Shown piece by piece: positions 20,794 through 33,787 of a DNA stretch of 64,000 nucleotides; positions within the stretch are counted from its first letter, which is position 1, and each line of letters begins with the position of its first letter. The notes beneath the pieces were generated by a model that had not been told where the DNA came from, did no database searches, and saw only the letters and a list, made by a program, of their open reading frames with translations. This DNA is from Diogma glabrata (lineage: Eukaryota; Arthropoda; Insecta; Diptera; Cylindrotomidae), in contig OY856187.1 in assembly GCA_963693315.1 (NCBI GenBank), forward strand, positions 389,473,748 through 389,537,747, in the 5' to 3' direction. The translations under genes and the position numbers were made by a program.

Positions 20794-20925
20794 TTTGGTC
20801 CATAACGTGGGTGATTCAATATAGATTGCACCGTTGTGTCTCTTAATTGAAAGTTGCCATATGGAAGTGGTGATTTATCTGATGATCCCAGTGCAGAATC
20901 CGTAAAATCTGAATTTAAGTTTTGC
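20794..20925 (-). CDS. ABCG transporter, coding exon 2
   Basis: The acceptor is cgttttacag and the donor aa|gtaaat; 132 bp, codons 44-86. The peptide is QNLNSDFTDSALGSSDKSPL, then PYGNFQLRDTTVQSILNHPR and YGP. It was missed as a stand-alone frame because it is short. Its first base completes the Arg codon of the exon 40 kb upstream, and its last two bases begin the Lys codon finished by exon 3. The exact phase match on both sides supports the model. Confidence 0.85.
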
Positions 20926-20979
20926 CTGTAAAACGAGAAACATTTTTGTATTAGTAATTATGTTCAACCGGCATTATTC

Positions 20980-21795
20980 ATCTTAAGATTTGTGGCAAGT
21001 GCAGTACAATGCAATTTTATTATCAGCTATATATTCGATGACGCAATGAAACGTTTCAATGGATGAAGAGACTAATGCGCAATAACGAGATTAACGCGTT
21101 AAAATGAAGTCAAATAAAGATTAAGATTATGATGTAACGACCTACGCCAATGATCGGAATTTTTGTATTCGGGTCAAAATTCCCAACTATACGTTAAAAG
21201 CAAACAGCCTTATAGTAGTAATATCAACTTGGATCCCAAGACGGAATCTAGGAATAAATTCTTCTAAAACAGAACTGGATCTTTTAACCAGGGTAGTTCT
21301 TGCTCCCATATCTTGAACGAAGGCGAACGAAGAAAATACTTCGGTTTTGTTTAGATAGAAAGTTCAATAGAAAGCCAAATATCAGAGAGAAAGCAAGGTA
21401 AGAAGCAGCACTCTTGTAAGAATTCCATTGGATCATGGAACAGGAGTCACCAATAATTTAGTAAAAGAAAACGATCAGCATGGTATCTGGGGATATTCAA
21501 AGCCATTGAGCTAAACATATATGTTGAATTGATGCATAAAAAAGAGTTCTAGGAGGACCACAATGAACTAAATTTCTTATGAGTATGACATCGAATCTCT
21601 GGTTTTTGGTAAAGTCACCGAATTGTGTTGGATTTAATTAATCATAAAATATATTAAGGGATTACGAACTAGGTAGCTGGGTAGTCACCATCATCTGTAT
21701 TCTTTTAAGAATGTTATTCCAAGAAAGAAGATTTCGATTTAATTTTCTTTTTTCAATTTTTCTCCTTGCTGTAATTTGTGCTATAGATATTTAAC
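20980..21795. other. Intron sequence, nothing recognised
   Basis: Moderately complex sequence without open frames or repeats shared with the rest of the window. It may be original intron DNA, since it lies next to the exon. Confidence 0.4.
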
Positions 21796-21799
21796 AAAG

Positions 21800-23905
21800 T
21801 TGTAGTAGGCGGGATATAAAGCACAAAAAAGGCCAAACCTAAGCAAATTGGCAGAGTAAGATGGATTGAGAAGCGGTTTTTTTCACTCGATTCAGGAAGC
21901 CGTCTAGAAATTTTGTGAACATAGCCACCTTTCGGCAAAAAACCTCTGTAGTACTTTGGAGCCAGGGCGGGTTATATACACCTCATCTCCTTTAACTTTC
22001 CATAAATTCAGCTCGAAATTGATCGAAGCTTGAAGCTCTTTGAACACGAATATAATGTCGGCGATGACCCTCGGAGTACATAGGGCCCAGGGCGGGTATG
22101 TCTTACTCATCTACTGGAACTTTACATTAATTCAGTTTGAAATTGATCGAAGCTCGTTACTGGGGGTTTTGGGGCCGCTGAACACGAATATGATGTTTGC
22201 GATGACCTTTGGCGTACTTAGGAGCCAGGGCGGGTTATATACACTTCATCTCCTGGAACTTTCCATAACTACAGCTCGAAATTGATCGAAGCTCGTTACT
22301 CGGGGGTTTTTTGGGTTGCTGAACACGAACATGATGTCAGCGATGACCCTCGGAGTACCTAGGACCCAGAGAGGGTATGTCTCACTCATCTCCTGGAACT
22401 TTCCATAAATACAGCTCGAAATTGATCGAAGCTCGTTAATCGGGGTTTTTTGGGGTCGCTGAACACGAATATGATGTCGGCGATGACCTTCGGAGTACCT
22501 GGGGCCCAGGGCGGGTATATTTAACTCATATCCTGAAAATTTCCATTATTAAAACTCGATTATTTTATTTTTTTTTATTATTGAAAAGAGTTGAATACAA
22601 AAATTTTTACGTCATATCTTCTAAATTTTTTTTCGTGGCCCTTATTAAGTTCGCAGCAGGACCTGTAAATGATGCGGCCGGCCCTGGCTGATATACTCGT
22701 ATATTATTAGGATGGTTTTATAATAAAAGTAGTTTATCCGCACAATAGAAATTTATAATCTCAGTGCGCATGCCTATTATTAGGTTCCACTTTTTTTCTA
22801 TATTAGTGTACGCACTATAGAGTTATAGAATACAATCACAGATACTATATACATTGAGTAAAGCTGTGCACGTATTTCAGAAGTTATAGTTTTCAGAAGT
22901 TGTTTACGGCTTTTTTAATTTATTATTTTCGTCGAATAAATAAGATATAAATAAATAAGATTGTAACAAACAGATGGAAACTCTTCGAGCCTGAAAGCCA
23001 CTGAAATTCGAGCCCTAGGTACTCCGGGGGTCATCATCGACATAAATTCGAGCCACTGTAAACATAAATTCGAGCCACTGAAATTCGAGCCCTAGGTACT
23101 CCGGAGGTCATCATCGACATAATATTTGTGTTCAGCGGCCCCACAACCCCCCGAGTAACGAGCTTCAATCAATTTCGAGCTGAATTTATTGAAAGTTCCA
23201 GGAGATGAGTTGTATATAACCCGTCCTGGCCTCTAGGTACTCCGAAGGTCATCGCCGACATCATGTTCGTGTTCAGCGACCCCAAAACCCCCCGAGTAAC
23301 GAGCTTCGATCAATTTCGAGCTGAATTTATTGAAAGTTCCAGGAGATGAGTGAGACATACCCGCCCTGGGTCCTAGGTACTGCGAGAGTCATCGCCGACA
23401 TCATATTCGTGTTCAGCGACCCCAAAAACCCCCGAATAACGAGCTTCGATCAATTTCGAGCTGTAATTATGAAAAGTTCCAGGAGATGAGGTGTATATAA
23501 CCCACCCTGGCCCCTAGGTATTCCGAAGGTCATTGCAGACATCATATTTGTGTTCCGCGACCCCAAAAACCCCCGAGTACCGAGCTTCGATCAATTTAGA
23601 GCTCAATTGGCCTAGGTACTCCGAGGGTCATTGTCGACATCATATTCGTGTTCAGCGACCCCAAAAAACCCCGAGTAACGAGCTTCGATCAATTTCGAGC
23701 TGAGTTTATGGAAAGTTCAAGGAGATGAGGTGTATATAACCCGCCCTGGACCCTAGGTACTCCAGAGGTTTTTTGCCGAAAAGTGGCTATGTTCACAAAC
23801 TTTCCTGATGGCTTCCTGAATCGAATGCAAAAAACCGCATCTCGATCCATCTTACTCTGCCAATTTGCTTAGGTTTAGTGCTTTATTTCCTCGTCTATAG
23901 GTATT
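21800..23905. mobile_element. FB-B: foldback element with ~126-146-bp tandem-repeat arms
   Basis: The left arm starts near ggcgggatataaagcac and the right arm ends with its near complement gtgctttatttcctcg. Each arm then has a unique lead (aaacctaagcaaattgg, gagtaagatggattgag) and an array: about four units left (gatcgaagct at ~22020, 22146, 22280, 22424) and about five inverted units right. Unit landmarks are gctgaacacgaatatgatgt, cggcgatgacc and tcctggaactttccataa. The core (~22560-22980) is AT-rich with no gene. No clear TSD was found. The design equals FB-A and FB-C, but the sequence is unrelated. Confidence 0.85.
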
Positions 23906-26700
23906 GTTGAAAACTAATAAATTTTGTCAATTTATTTATAATATAACAAATTATTTAAATCAGTTATTGACATAGATTTCTATTGTAAATGGAAATTTAT
24001 AGAAATTCTTTCTTCTTATTTTTTCCTTTACTTTTCTTTAATTCTAGAGAAATAGTATTTATTTAGTTTATAGATACGCAGACATCACATAACAAAGTTT
24101 TAGTTTTTTTTAAATAATAGCATTTTTTACATCAGCTTCTAGTTCAATCACGCAGAAACAATTAACATTCTTATGTATTTGAGAAGAACGATTAATGCGT
24201 GGTAAAATTTAAGTTTGTCAGTTTGCAAGAAAACATGAATTAATAGTAACGTTTTTTACAACTTGATTTTGTCGAACTCATATTGAAGAATACGCCAAAT
24301 AATTATTTTCGGAGTAGAAAGAGTTGTCACAAACCTTCATAATGATTTATAAACTCAAAGAGGTGACCAAAACATGCACGGTGATGAAATTTGAGCTGAA
24401 TCGAATGGCCTGTCATGATAATGGCAGCATGTTTAATGAAATTTGCATTTTGATTACATGACTATCTTCCAGCATATTTTTTCAAATTTTATTTTTGTAC
24501 AAAAATATCTATAAGAACTTGCACAATAGGCAAAGGGTTAACGTATGTTTTTGGAAGTCCAGAGAAATAAATTGTCACAATTATTACATATAAACTGAAA
24601 GAGGAGACCAAAACATGCACTAGAAATCGGGTATGTTGTGATCCAGCTTCAACGAATTGTTGCGAATTTTTACTGTTACGAATTTTTATGATATTTGATT
24701 CTGTTTGAAATTTTGACGGCTATAGGTATCATCCTTGCTTTTACTTTTGTTGCTTTTTCTGAGCATTCAGATTTCTGTGTCCAGGTGAATTGGTAATGTA
24801 AATGGTTATGTAGATGTAACCCTGCGTTGTGTTCCTTGACGGGGTTACCAATTGTGGATGCGTTATATATTTACTCACTAATATTCTGGATAATGTTTAT
24901 TGTATTTACTTAACCTTCAATCTTCTTTTATTTTCAGCTAGATATATGATGTCGATGATTAGCTCTTGATTCCAGAATATTTTAGGCGTGGCTTTCTTTG
25001 TCACTTGAGACCACTTCAATAAAAGGTGAGGCTTTTAATATTTATGTATTTCTGTATTTATTATCACCAATGTTTACATAGATAATATTACTATGAATAA
25101 ATGTATGTAGTTACATGATACTGATTCTTGTTATTTTTAATTAATCTAGTGTGGTTTAGAAAGTCAACCATTTTGTTCTGAAGTTAGTACAAGAATGTCT
25201 GAGTATGAAATTTGACATTTTAATTTGCTGTATGTTTTTACATGCGGCTAGTTTCCCAGTTAGCAAATCATACTGTGGCAACGTCGCCCATTCAAGGTTG
25301 TGTCATCGCATACGCGACCATGTATTATTTGATTAGGCTGTTCGCTAAAGTTATATCTAATAAAATTTACGACCTAGTATTTTATTCACTTTTAGTAATT
25401 CACGGACGAGAAGATAAAGTTTTTAAGAAGAAACTAAAAATTGGACAATTCGAAGAAAAATTTGGATCTCTTTGAAAAATTGCGTAATATAATGATACAA
25501 GAATACCTGTAGTGACTAATTGATTTTACCTTCAACCAATCCTCCTCTAATATAGCAATCTATTCGTCAAATGATTCCACAATTCAATCTGATTCTTTAG
25601 CAACGATCCCGATTGCTAATGTTAATCATCGCCTGACGTGCAGCATTATTTGCGTAGTTCCCAAATCTAAATCTTTAATCTAAATTTTGATTCAACTTAT
25701 ATATACAAGAATTCATAGATCCACAGGAGCAATAACAACAATATCTGTCTTAATTCTTTTTCTTCTTCAAATAAAAATTTACTATCAAAATGTAGCGGAA
25801 TGTTTACGAAATGCTTGCTCTAACGGAATCAAATTTAAATGATCATTTTAAAAATAACTCCAGTAATTTTTCTCCAGTTTTTATGTTTACCAAAAAACTG
25901 GGTTTTAGATCTATAGCTTTGATGTAGGAGGAAGAGGAGTTCTCACTGTCGTACAAGTCTTTGACATTTCTGTACTATTCATCCCCGAGGCTGAAAATAG
26001 CACAAGTATTGATTGGTGTTAATATCACTATTAAAAGCATCAGTAATAGTCCTGTCGAAACCTACCAACCTTATTAATACATTTGACCAAGATGATCGCC
26101 TGGTATTTGTTCATTTTAGTCTTTCAGATCTAATTTTTACGCGTTCACAAGAATCTATACTCAATGTGGCTACTAACGCAAGAATCCTCAAGGCAACATT
26201 GTTTACGGATAATATGACTGACTGTTGTTTGTAGCATTAAAAACAACAATTAACAACTTTCGACTACTAAAATCCACCGCTTATGATTGCGATCATGAAC
26301 AAAGATGGAAGAATTTTTTTCGAAAAACGCCAGCCTTGAATATTAAACCGCGAATTCCTACAGTTTTCTTCGTTTGTTTTTCATTAATTGAGGTTCACTC
26401 TGCATCTAAGATCATGAGTCGGACAGTGCTGATGGACATCATGAATTGTAAAGCTCAGCGTTTCGTGATAATTTATAGATTTGGCGTGCCCTGGGCTTTA
26501 ATTTTAATCTTTTTATCAGTTCTTCTTCAATTCCTGATGCCAGGTATTTGTGTTGTTCAAGCTGATTAAGTATTCTCTAGACCCTTCCATGTTGTCGTTC
26601 TCTCTGAGCAAAATTTCTCAAGTAATAAATGTCTTATTTTGTTATTTGTATTTAATTCAGTTGGTTGTAATGACACAATATACAAACACAATATACATAC
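23906..26700. other. Intron sequence, no supported feature
   Basis: Open frames at 25242-25475, 26013-26234 and 26225-26569 are short and resemble no family I know. Two phrases near 24350 and 24605 are similar (gaggtgaccaaaacatgcac / gaggagaccaaaacatgcac with preceding tataaactcaaag/tataaactgaaag), showing a worn ~250-bp direct duplication. Confidence 0.45.
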
Positions 26701-26726
26701 ACAATTATACAAAATAAAATAAAAGC

Positions 26727-27098
26727 TTACATATAATTTATCATCATCTTCAATGTTGTTTCTTCATTATGACTCCCTTTATCAACAATTCTTGATTGCA
26801 TAACATATTTAGCACACTCATTACATGGAAACAGTGCTACATATATTGTGCTTCCATGAATCACACTTCCACGAATCACATTCGCGTCCCATGGAAATTC
26901 ATCATCACTGCAGTCAATTGGAAATCCATTATAACCAATTCCCACAATTTTATTATCGTTGTTTACGAATACAGCACCAACTTGTGTTGTTGGATCTTTA
27001 CTACGTTTTGCTACCAGAAATGTAGTTGCCATAAAATATTCAGACCAATGAAGATAATAACAATGCCTTTTAATTTGGTCTTGTTTATCTTTTTTCAT
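26727..27098 (-). pseudogene. dCMP deaminase-like retrocopy lacking the HAE motif
   Basis: A single intron-free frame of 123 aa matches deoxycytidylate deaminase (dCMP to dUMP, thymidylate supply). HWSEYFMATTFLVAKRSKDP and TTQVGAVFVNN-KIVGIGYNGFP are the N-terminal half. FPCNECAKYVMQSRI is the second zinc motif, with both cysteines. Between FPWD (aa ~69) and STIYVALFPCNEC the segment that should hold the His-Ala-Glu zinc/catalytic motif is gone, replaced by ANVIRGSVIHG, whose DNA is a short imperfect tandem repeat (attcgtggaag / attcatggaag). The C-terminus is also short (usual length about 170-190). Without His and Glu it cannot deaminate. Lack of introns suggests a processed copy. A donor-like tat|gtaagc at the end leaves open an exon of a decayed gene. 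Confidence 0.8.
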
Positions 27099-27273
27099 AA
27101 CTTTAAATTTATAAACAAATAAAAGTAATTGATAATTTTTTTTTAAATCGATGTATAAATAAACTTCTTTTTATCATACTTCATCACATCACAAACCAAT
27201 AAATAATAAAAAGAACTTCAACATCACATTAAATAATTTTAATTTATTATAAAAACTTTTAATCACATCACGT

Positions 27274-27435
27274 ATACAAAAAACATTAAATCAAACATGT
27301 TTATTGTTGAAATTGAGTGACGTAACTAAATCTCAACAGTTCCATAAAAAAATGTTGCGACCTTTAAGAAAATTAATGAAATTACAATTGAAAATGAAAA
27401 TCATTAAATTGACATAGTCCTGGCGTTACAAAACT
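27274..27435 (+). repeat. Direct repeat D, copy 1
   Basis: About 160 bp, with aacattaaatcaaacatg, gttgcgacctttaagaaaat and attgacatagtcctggcgtt, is repeated on the same strand at 29217-29363. Copy 1 is followed by a hairpin (ggataataatg / cattattatcc) near 27450-27480. Confidence 0.8.
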
Positions 27436-27489
27436 AGCGGAAACTAGGATAATAATGGAGGCTACATTATTATCCGTTGTTTATCCTAG

Positions 27490-29215
27490 AAGAAAGGACT
27501 ATGAAAATCGCCAATCGCAATTTGCTACAAAAATTGCTTCGACTATTCAAATTATTGAATGATGATATGAGAATCCACATCAAAAAGAAGGAGAAACAGA
27601 AAATCTGATGTACGAAAAAAATATGCTAAACATATATCAAAATTATTTAAATTCTCTTAAAATTATTATTTTATATTTATTATCTAATATAATAATTTTT
27701 ATTTATTTAATTTAATTTCTTGATTGTAAAATCTTATAATTAATTTATGTGACTTAACACCTCTAAAGAAAAATATTTAATTATTTAACATTGAAAAAAA
27801 TAAAAATATTTGTTTATTGTTTTAGGTGTTAAGTCCTATCTCAAAAATATTTATTTATTTAGAAAAAATAAAGATATTTAATAAATTATTAGATTTAAAT
27901 CTTGATGTTTTTTTGATTAATTAGTAAAAATTTTATTTAATTAATTTACTTAAAATTATTTATATTATTATTCTAAAAGAAGATTATTTTACTTAATAAA
28001 ATTTATTTATTCAATTTTCAAAAATTTTTGTTTTATTTAATTATTTTAAACATAAAATATATTTATTTATTTATTTGTCCTATTTAGAAAAATTGGTTTA
28101 GTTAAATCTTCAAAAAAAATTTTTATTTTTGAAAATTTAATAAAGAAATTTTTGTTTAATTTATATACCTAAAATTAATATTTTCAAAAAAAATATATTC
28201 TATTTAATAAATTTTATTTATTTATATTTTCAAAAATTATTTATTTTATTTACGAAAAATTGTTTATTTACTTATTTTCCAAAATGATAAGAGATTTCCA
28301 AGTCAAGACCTGTTTGTTGACAAAAAAAACAACCAAAATATGATACAAATGTCCAATGTCATCTAATTCTATACTTGAATTCTCACGCTCGCGAGCACTC
28401 CCCAAGAATGTATGTGAGAACCGAAAGGAAAAGCCCCTAACGACCAGATTCTACAATACGGTTTCTCCTAAACTTAAACTAACCAAAGGCAATCCAAACT
28501 GTCACGATTAGACCTTAGGCCCATTTCTACTGACCCAGTTGTGATTTCTTACCCTAAAACTAAACTAAATTACTAGAACTAATGACGATTTCCTGGAGAA
28601 CGCTCCCGAGCGCCATACTTCAAGTCATCTTAAACTCCATAGACATTGTTCTATTGCAAAGCGAAATTGTAAAAATGGTTAAATTTGAAATTGTGTGAGA
28701 TCCTGAAAAAAGAATAATAGGTTCTCCTCTTCATTACACCGAAGAAGCCTCTGAGCAAAGAATGGTACTCCTGGTTTGCACCTAAGTATAAACACAGCAG
28801 CACCACTCCTCGTTCCTGAGAACTTCCACGCTGAATGAAGAGAAAAAACCAATGTCCGTGGATCGCATAACCCCTATGGCCATAGGCTACCTAAAAACGT
28901 CATTATCGTTAAGGGGTGGAAGCCCCATGGATGGTTTCTTAGACCTACCATTTAAGAAAGAAAGAATTTATTTACCAATAAATATACACATATTCAAAAA
29001 AATAACTTACAAATATTATTACTAATAAAAAACCTTAAACAATTGCTATAAAAATAAATTAACTAAATTTTAATATACATTTAAATAAATTTATCTTTTA
29101 TAACATATTGTTTTTTTTTTATTTCCAAAATTATACTGAACAATTTGTTTAAAAATTTCTTATTTTTATATTATTTTAGATCCTCTGTTTCCCCTTCCAA
29201 CAATCAACAATTCTC
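27490..29215. other. Extremely AT-rich intron DNA
   Basis: 27640-28290 and 29000-29180 are near-pure A/T with TTTATTTAATT-type words. 28300-28980 is less biased but has no coding signal. It lies between the two D repeats, so the whole 1.9 kb could be one insertion flanked by them. Confidence 0.5.
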
Positions 29216-29216
29216 C

Positions 29217-29363
29217 AACGTATAAAAAAACATTAAATCAAACATGTTCATTAAATCAAACATCTCAACAGTAGCATACAAAAATGTTGCGACCTTTAAG
29301 AAAATTAATGAAATTACAATTGAAAATGAAAATCATTAAATTGACATAATCCTGGCGTTACAA
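29217..29363 (+). repeat. Direct repeat D, copy 2
   Basis: Matches copy 1 through gttgcgacctttaagaaaat and ttgacataatcctggcgtta. Copy 1 has extra bases in the first third (an added aatt-gagtgacgtaacta segment). Confidence 0.8.
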
Positions 29364-29444
29364 ATTATAAAACCAAAATTTATATTTATTTCTTTTTTTA
29401 TTAATTAGTTAGACATATTTAGCATACTAAATATGAAATATTCA

Positions 29445-29935
29445 TTATTCAGACTCTTTGAATATCCGGAGATACCATGTCAACTATAAAGGAAGAAGAT
29501 AAGGAAGATGGAAGGAATGAGGAAATAGGGACAACTATACTAATTGTTTTAAATGACGATGTACATTTTCTTTAAATTCCTGAGGGGAAAATTCATCGGG
29601 AAATACAGTGGAGGGCATTGTGTTCCACAATTTGGCAACTCTATTGAAATAGTCGTTCTGGAAGGACATAGACCATAGTTCTACAACGAGGTATTTGTAC
29701 AACAAATGGATGAGATAACTCGGCAGCTCTTGTTTGTCGATTATACTGCGCACATGGTGCCGTGGAAGATATTTTGAATTTCCTTAGAGGAGGGTTCGCT
29801 AAAGTTATATTTATAGTAGATTCACAATTCAGCCACATTTCTTCTGTGCTGGAGTGAATCAAGCTGGTCCGTTAGTTTGGTATTACCAATCAACCGTATT
29901 GTTTTTCTCTGTACAGCCTAGACATTTTATTGGAA
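29445..29935 (-). pseudogene. LINE-A (A2) 3' fragment
   Basis: On the minus strand the frames read TRAAELSHPFVVQIPRCRTM and then WNTMPSTVFPDEFSPQEFKENVHRHLKQ, matching the C-terminus of the 45.5-kb LINE-A (LWNALPAWVFPDNFNPQNFKIN). The 3'UTR resembles gatatcttcggatattc there. There is no RT catalytic part. Confidence 0.78.
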
Positions 29936-30036
29936 AATCATGTAATTTCATTCGTAATTTCAATCGAAATTACGAAAGAAGCAAAATTACGTAATTTCGA
30001 TGCCAATGTGAACGTACTATTAGAATTATTTTACTA

Positions 30037-30519
30037 ATGTCGTTTTCTTTTGGCCAGAGCAGAAAAAGTGATTTTTTAAAGATTTTTTTTCCACAAAACG
30101 AATATGAAAAAATTTGATCTAGTTTTGTAGTTGTGTTTGTGAACTCTCATTTAATGTTTTTGTTAATTAATAGAATTTAATTAAATAATTTTTTATTAAT
30201 TTTGGATTTAAAACACGATTTAAACAAAACATTTATTTAAACTAATTACTAATAACTATTTGTATTTCACTTAAAAAAAATAAAAATAAATAAATGGCGT
30301 CTTGTTTGTTTACTAATTTTACAGATTTGTAAATGTATTTGTGTAAATTTATTGTATTTGCAACTTGATCTACCAAAAAATCTAGATTCAGAAAAAATAT
30401 TTTCAGATCAAAAAAAGAGCAATTTTTTTTACAAAAAGAATACGAAATGCAAAAAAAAGTGATCTGACAGCTGCTTTTTTTTCTCTTAGATCACTTTTTT
30501 GTCAAAAAGAAAACGACAT
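30037..30519. repeat. MITE-like element, ATGTCGTTTTCTTTT ends
   Basis: The terminal inverted repeats are atgtcgttttctttt (30037) and the complement aaaagaaaacgacat (ending 30519). Internal paired words include aaagtgatttt/agatcactttt. It is non-coding, with no certain TSD. Confidence 0.65.
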
Positions 30520-30649
30520 AATATTCAATTGTGACAAGTTAAAACTTAAAACCTCAGATAATTAACACTTAAAACAAATTTGTTTTATCGCTATGTTGAA
30601 TTTTTCGAAAATAAATTTAAGTTTTAAGAATTATGATTTATAAGGGGAT

Positions 30650-31195
30650 ATTACTTTTACTTAGGCGCCAAGAATTTTTTTTTATTTGATAAAGAATCAC
30701 TCACTGAAGCAAATAAAACCAAAACGAGTTGTATCGGAGCAATGGGGCTCAAGACAGCCCTTTGAAAATGTCAAAATCCATAAAAAATTACATTGTTTTG
30801 ACAAGAATTTTTTTTTTTTATTTTTGCTTTATTTCCTATGTGCTTATAAGATAAACAGATTAAAATTATCCCTTTTACTAAATTTTCTTAATTTACGATA
30901 AAAATAATAAAAACAAAATCCACTTGCGCCTTAGTTCAAGTAATCTTGCCATAACGTGGGCCCCTAAGGTTATAATTATTTTTTTTTAAGTTATTCATGT
31001 TGATTCTTTGAAATTATATATCAAAAATAACATTAAACGTCATTTAGATTGCAACATTTGGTAAAAAAAGTGTACTTTTATACGATAGTTTTTTTCAAAG
31101 GCCTACATCTTGGTCCCCGGGACTGATTTTCAAAAAAAGCTTATAAAAGTACTCTAAATAAAAAAAAAATTGGCCGGCGCCTAAGTAAAAGTAAT
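30650..31195. repeat. MITE-like element with 20-bp inverted ends
   Basis: attacttttacttaggcgcc at 30650-30669 is exactly complementary to 31176-31195. Inside is a third related block (gcgccttagttcaagtaatc, ~30927). The interior is non-coding. Confidence 0.75.
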
Positions 31196-31599
31196 CTTGT
31201 CATTTATGACAAACCAAACAAAAATGTAAAAAAAAAAATTTTTTATTCGCCTACATATTAAAGTGTTGCTTTATTACTGTGATTTGCGGCTTTAAAGTAT
31301 CACTATTTATTTTGTTGTCATAGCTACGTCCAAAAAAGTAAAAAGCATTTGTATTTGTTTAAATTCTATGAAAAATAAAAATTTTTAACAAAGCAACCCT
31401 TAAATTCAAAATTTCATTATCCAATTAAAATAGTTGTTATCATTTGTTGTCATAGCTACACAATAATTTGGAAAAAATAATAAATATTTTGTCAAATGTT
31501 ACTTGTTCCACATATTTTTATTTTAAAATTTATGAAAATTTATAATTTTCATTTAGAATAAAAACAACTTTTCTTAAAATATTTTGCTTGCGGCGAATA

Positions 31600-31740
31600 A
31601 AAAATAGTATATGATGCACGGACGTAAGCTATTTTGGACTTAATGTGGGTGCAAATCTCGGCTAGCGCCTCGATTTGCAAACTCCACATCCGTCCAAAAT
31701 CTTAAGCTTTACATCCTAGCATCATAATGTACTATTTTGA
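31600..31740. repeat. Imperfect hairpin with TA-rich ends
   Basis: aaatagtatatgatgc...cggacgtaagctattttggac pairs imperfectly with gtccaaaatcttaagcttta...gcatcataatgtactattt. The loop holds gctagcgcctcgatttgc. It looks like a small MITE. Confidence 0.6.
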
Positions 31741-33780
31741 TACAAGAGATAAAGCTCCCAACTAGTGCGAAGATGTTCACTCAACGCAAAAGGTTGTGAT
31801 ACACTCAACTCTCATTGCATAAAACAAAAGTGCAATCAAAGAGCGACTGGTACGTTTTTATCAATTTGTAACCAATGTCGAAAGAGCCATTTACCAGAAC
31901 TGTAGAATGATTGATTAACATCCAACAAAGCCATCATTTGTTCAAGTGAAAAGGTAAGTTTAGTTCATTCAATAATGTGTTAATCATTCAATAATTTCCA
32001 ACAAAAAAAAAATTAAATAATGTCACACGTAAGTTAATTATTCGATTGTGATAATAATTAACAAAGGATGTCATATTTATACTGAGTTTCTTTGTACAAT
32101 CAACAAAGTTTTGTGGGATAGATATGTATTTCATTTCACTATTTCCAAGCCATTCATTCAAATCTGATTATTAAGAAACAAATTATTTAATCTTCTCTTC
32201 ACAAAAGAAATAAAATTGTGAATGAAATACGCGTATTACATGATTTGAGCTATATGTTAATTTTTAAAATATTCACACACGCAAAATTATATTGAATTAT
32301 AATTTTTTCTACAATAATACATTTGTCGAAGATTCAATTCCAAGTCTTTCCATAACAATCATCAGATACGAAACAATGTGCTAATTAAAATAAATTATAA
32401 AGTCAAATAAACTATGTATAAAATTCAACCAAACAAAACGGTTAACCTAAATTTATATTTCAATTTTTTTTTGTTAATTTTAGTATGTAATTAATTACAT
32501 TATGCACAAATTATGTCTAAATTAACCGAAACTAGTGAAAACTGCTCATAGAATTTTTTATGAATATGTAATTTAACTATTTTGTTGTCGCAGATATTAG
32601 TCAATATTTGACATTTTGAATGTCTTACCACTTTTCCTACTGTAAACATCTATCAAGAATTTTACAAATAACAGTCACTTAACAATTTGGTTTCTCATAA
32701 AATGCCCATATTTGGTTGTTCTTAATCATAATCTAACTTGGGAAATGGGGCCCAAAGTATACAGGTCCTTTAACCTTAAGTAATTGGCTGCAATGAGAAT
32801 TGTATGGCTGTTACGAATCGATGTTGCGACCGTTGTCAATATTCGAAGCTGGTAAGCTCCGCAACGCTATGTACTTGGAGAATGAACGCAAAAAATATAC
32901 GTTAAATTAAAAATAAACTCAGGCGATGGTATAATTTTTACGAGGGTGCTAAGTATGTACTAATTTGTTTTTCCTGTATATGGAATGAAAGAAAATAAAA
33001 ATGAAATCGATTCTAAAGGAGTAAAATCAAAACAATAAAAATTTTACTCTTACGAGTAAGAACGATATTAAAAAATTTAATTTGTGATGCTAATGACTAT
33101 TTTGAGAGTGAAAAAAGCGCTCGAAAAAAATAAAATAGTTTGCGTCACTTTCATCTCTGGATTTTTAATGTAACACGTGCGGATTTGAGGGAATCTGAAA
33201 ATATTAGCCGAGCAGTGACAAGCATTTCATTAATATTTTTAGTCAGAGATGGAACAATTTCATTTTAGAAAATTTTCAAACGGTTTGCATGGTAATATGG
33301 TCATAGCCGTTTGACCTTAAGGAGTTGAAGTTAGATATTATGCTCCAAATTTCGTCTTCACTAGTCGTATTAATTCATTTCATTTACTATGGTGTTTTAT
33401 TCCACTTAAAAGTTGATCCTGTGAAGCAGAATATCAGTAAACAGTTTATATGACTCATTCACTAAACAAAAACAACGATAATTATATCTCCTTTTTTAAA
33501 TACTGGTAAAATTATTGATCTTTAAAAGCAAGGACCAGTAGATTTCTTAAAACTGCTGAGCACAAATTTTAATTCTTTCCTATTGAATTTTTCTCAACTA
33601 AAAACAGCAATGTATAACTAACCAGTAAAACAATCTCGAAAAAATGTATGAAATGTACATTAATTGTGCATGATACATAATCCCAGTGCACAAAATTGTA
33701 CATAACACATGTCATGCACATGATGTGCACGATACCGTGTACATGTCGTAAAACGTCTTACTACATTTATATGCACACAC
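31741..33780. other. Intron sequence, nothing recognised
   Basis: AT-rich DNA without a supportable gene. At 33650-33760 there is a local cluster of TGCAC/GTGCA words (gtgcatgatac, catgtcatgcacatgatgtg) just ahead of the R1-like LINE. Confidence 0.4.
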
Positions 33781-33787
33781 ATTTCAG

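Noticed and set aside
26013..26569. Two overlapping plus frames (73 and 114 aa) as a gene
   Set aside because: No motif, no splice logic, and composition like the surrounding intron.
27274..29363. Direct repeats D as LTRs of a retrotransposon
   Set aside because: No TG...CA ends, no primer-binding site or polypurine tract, and the interior is AT-rich without gag or pol.
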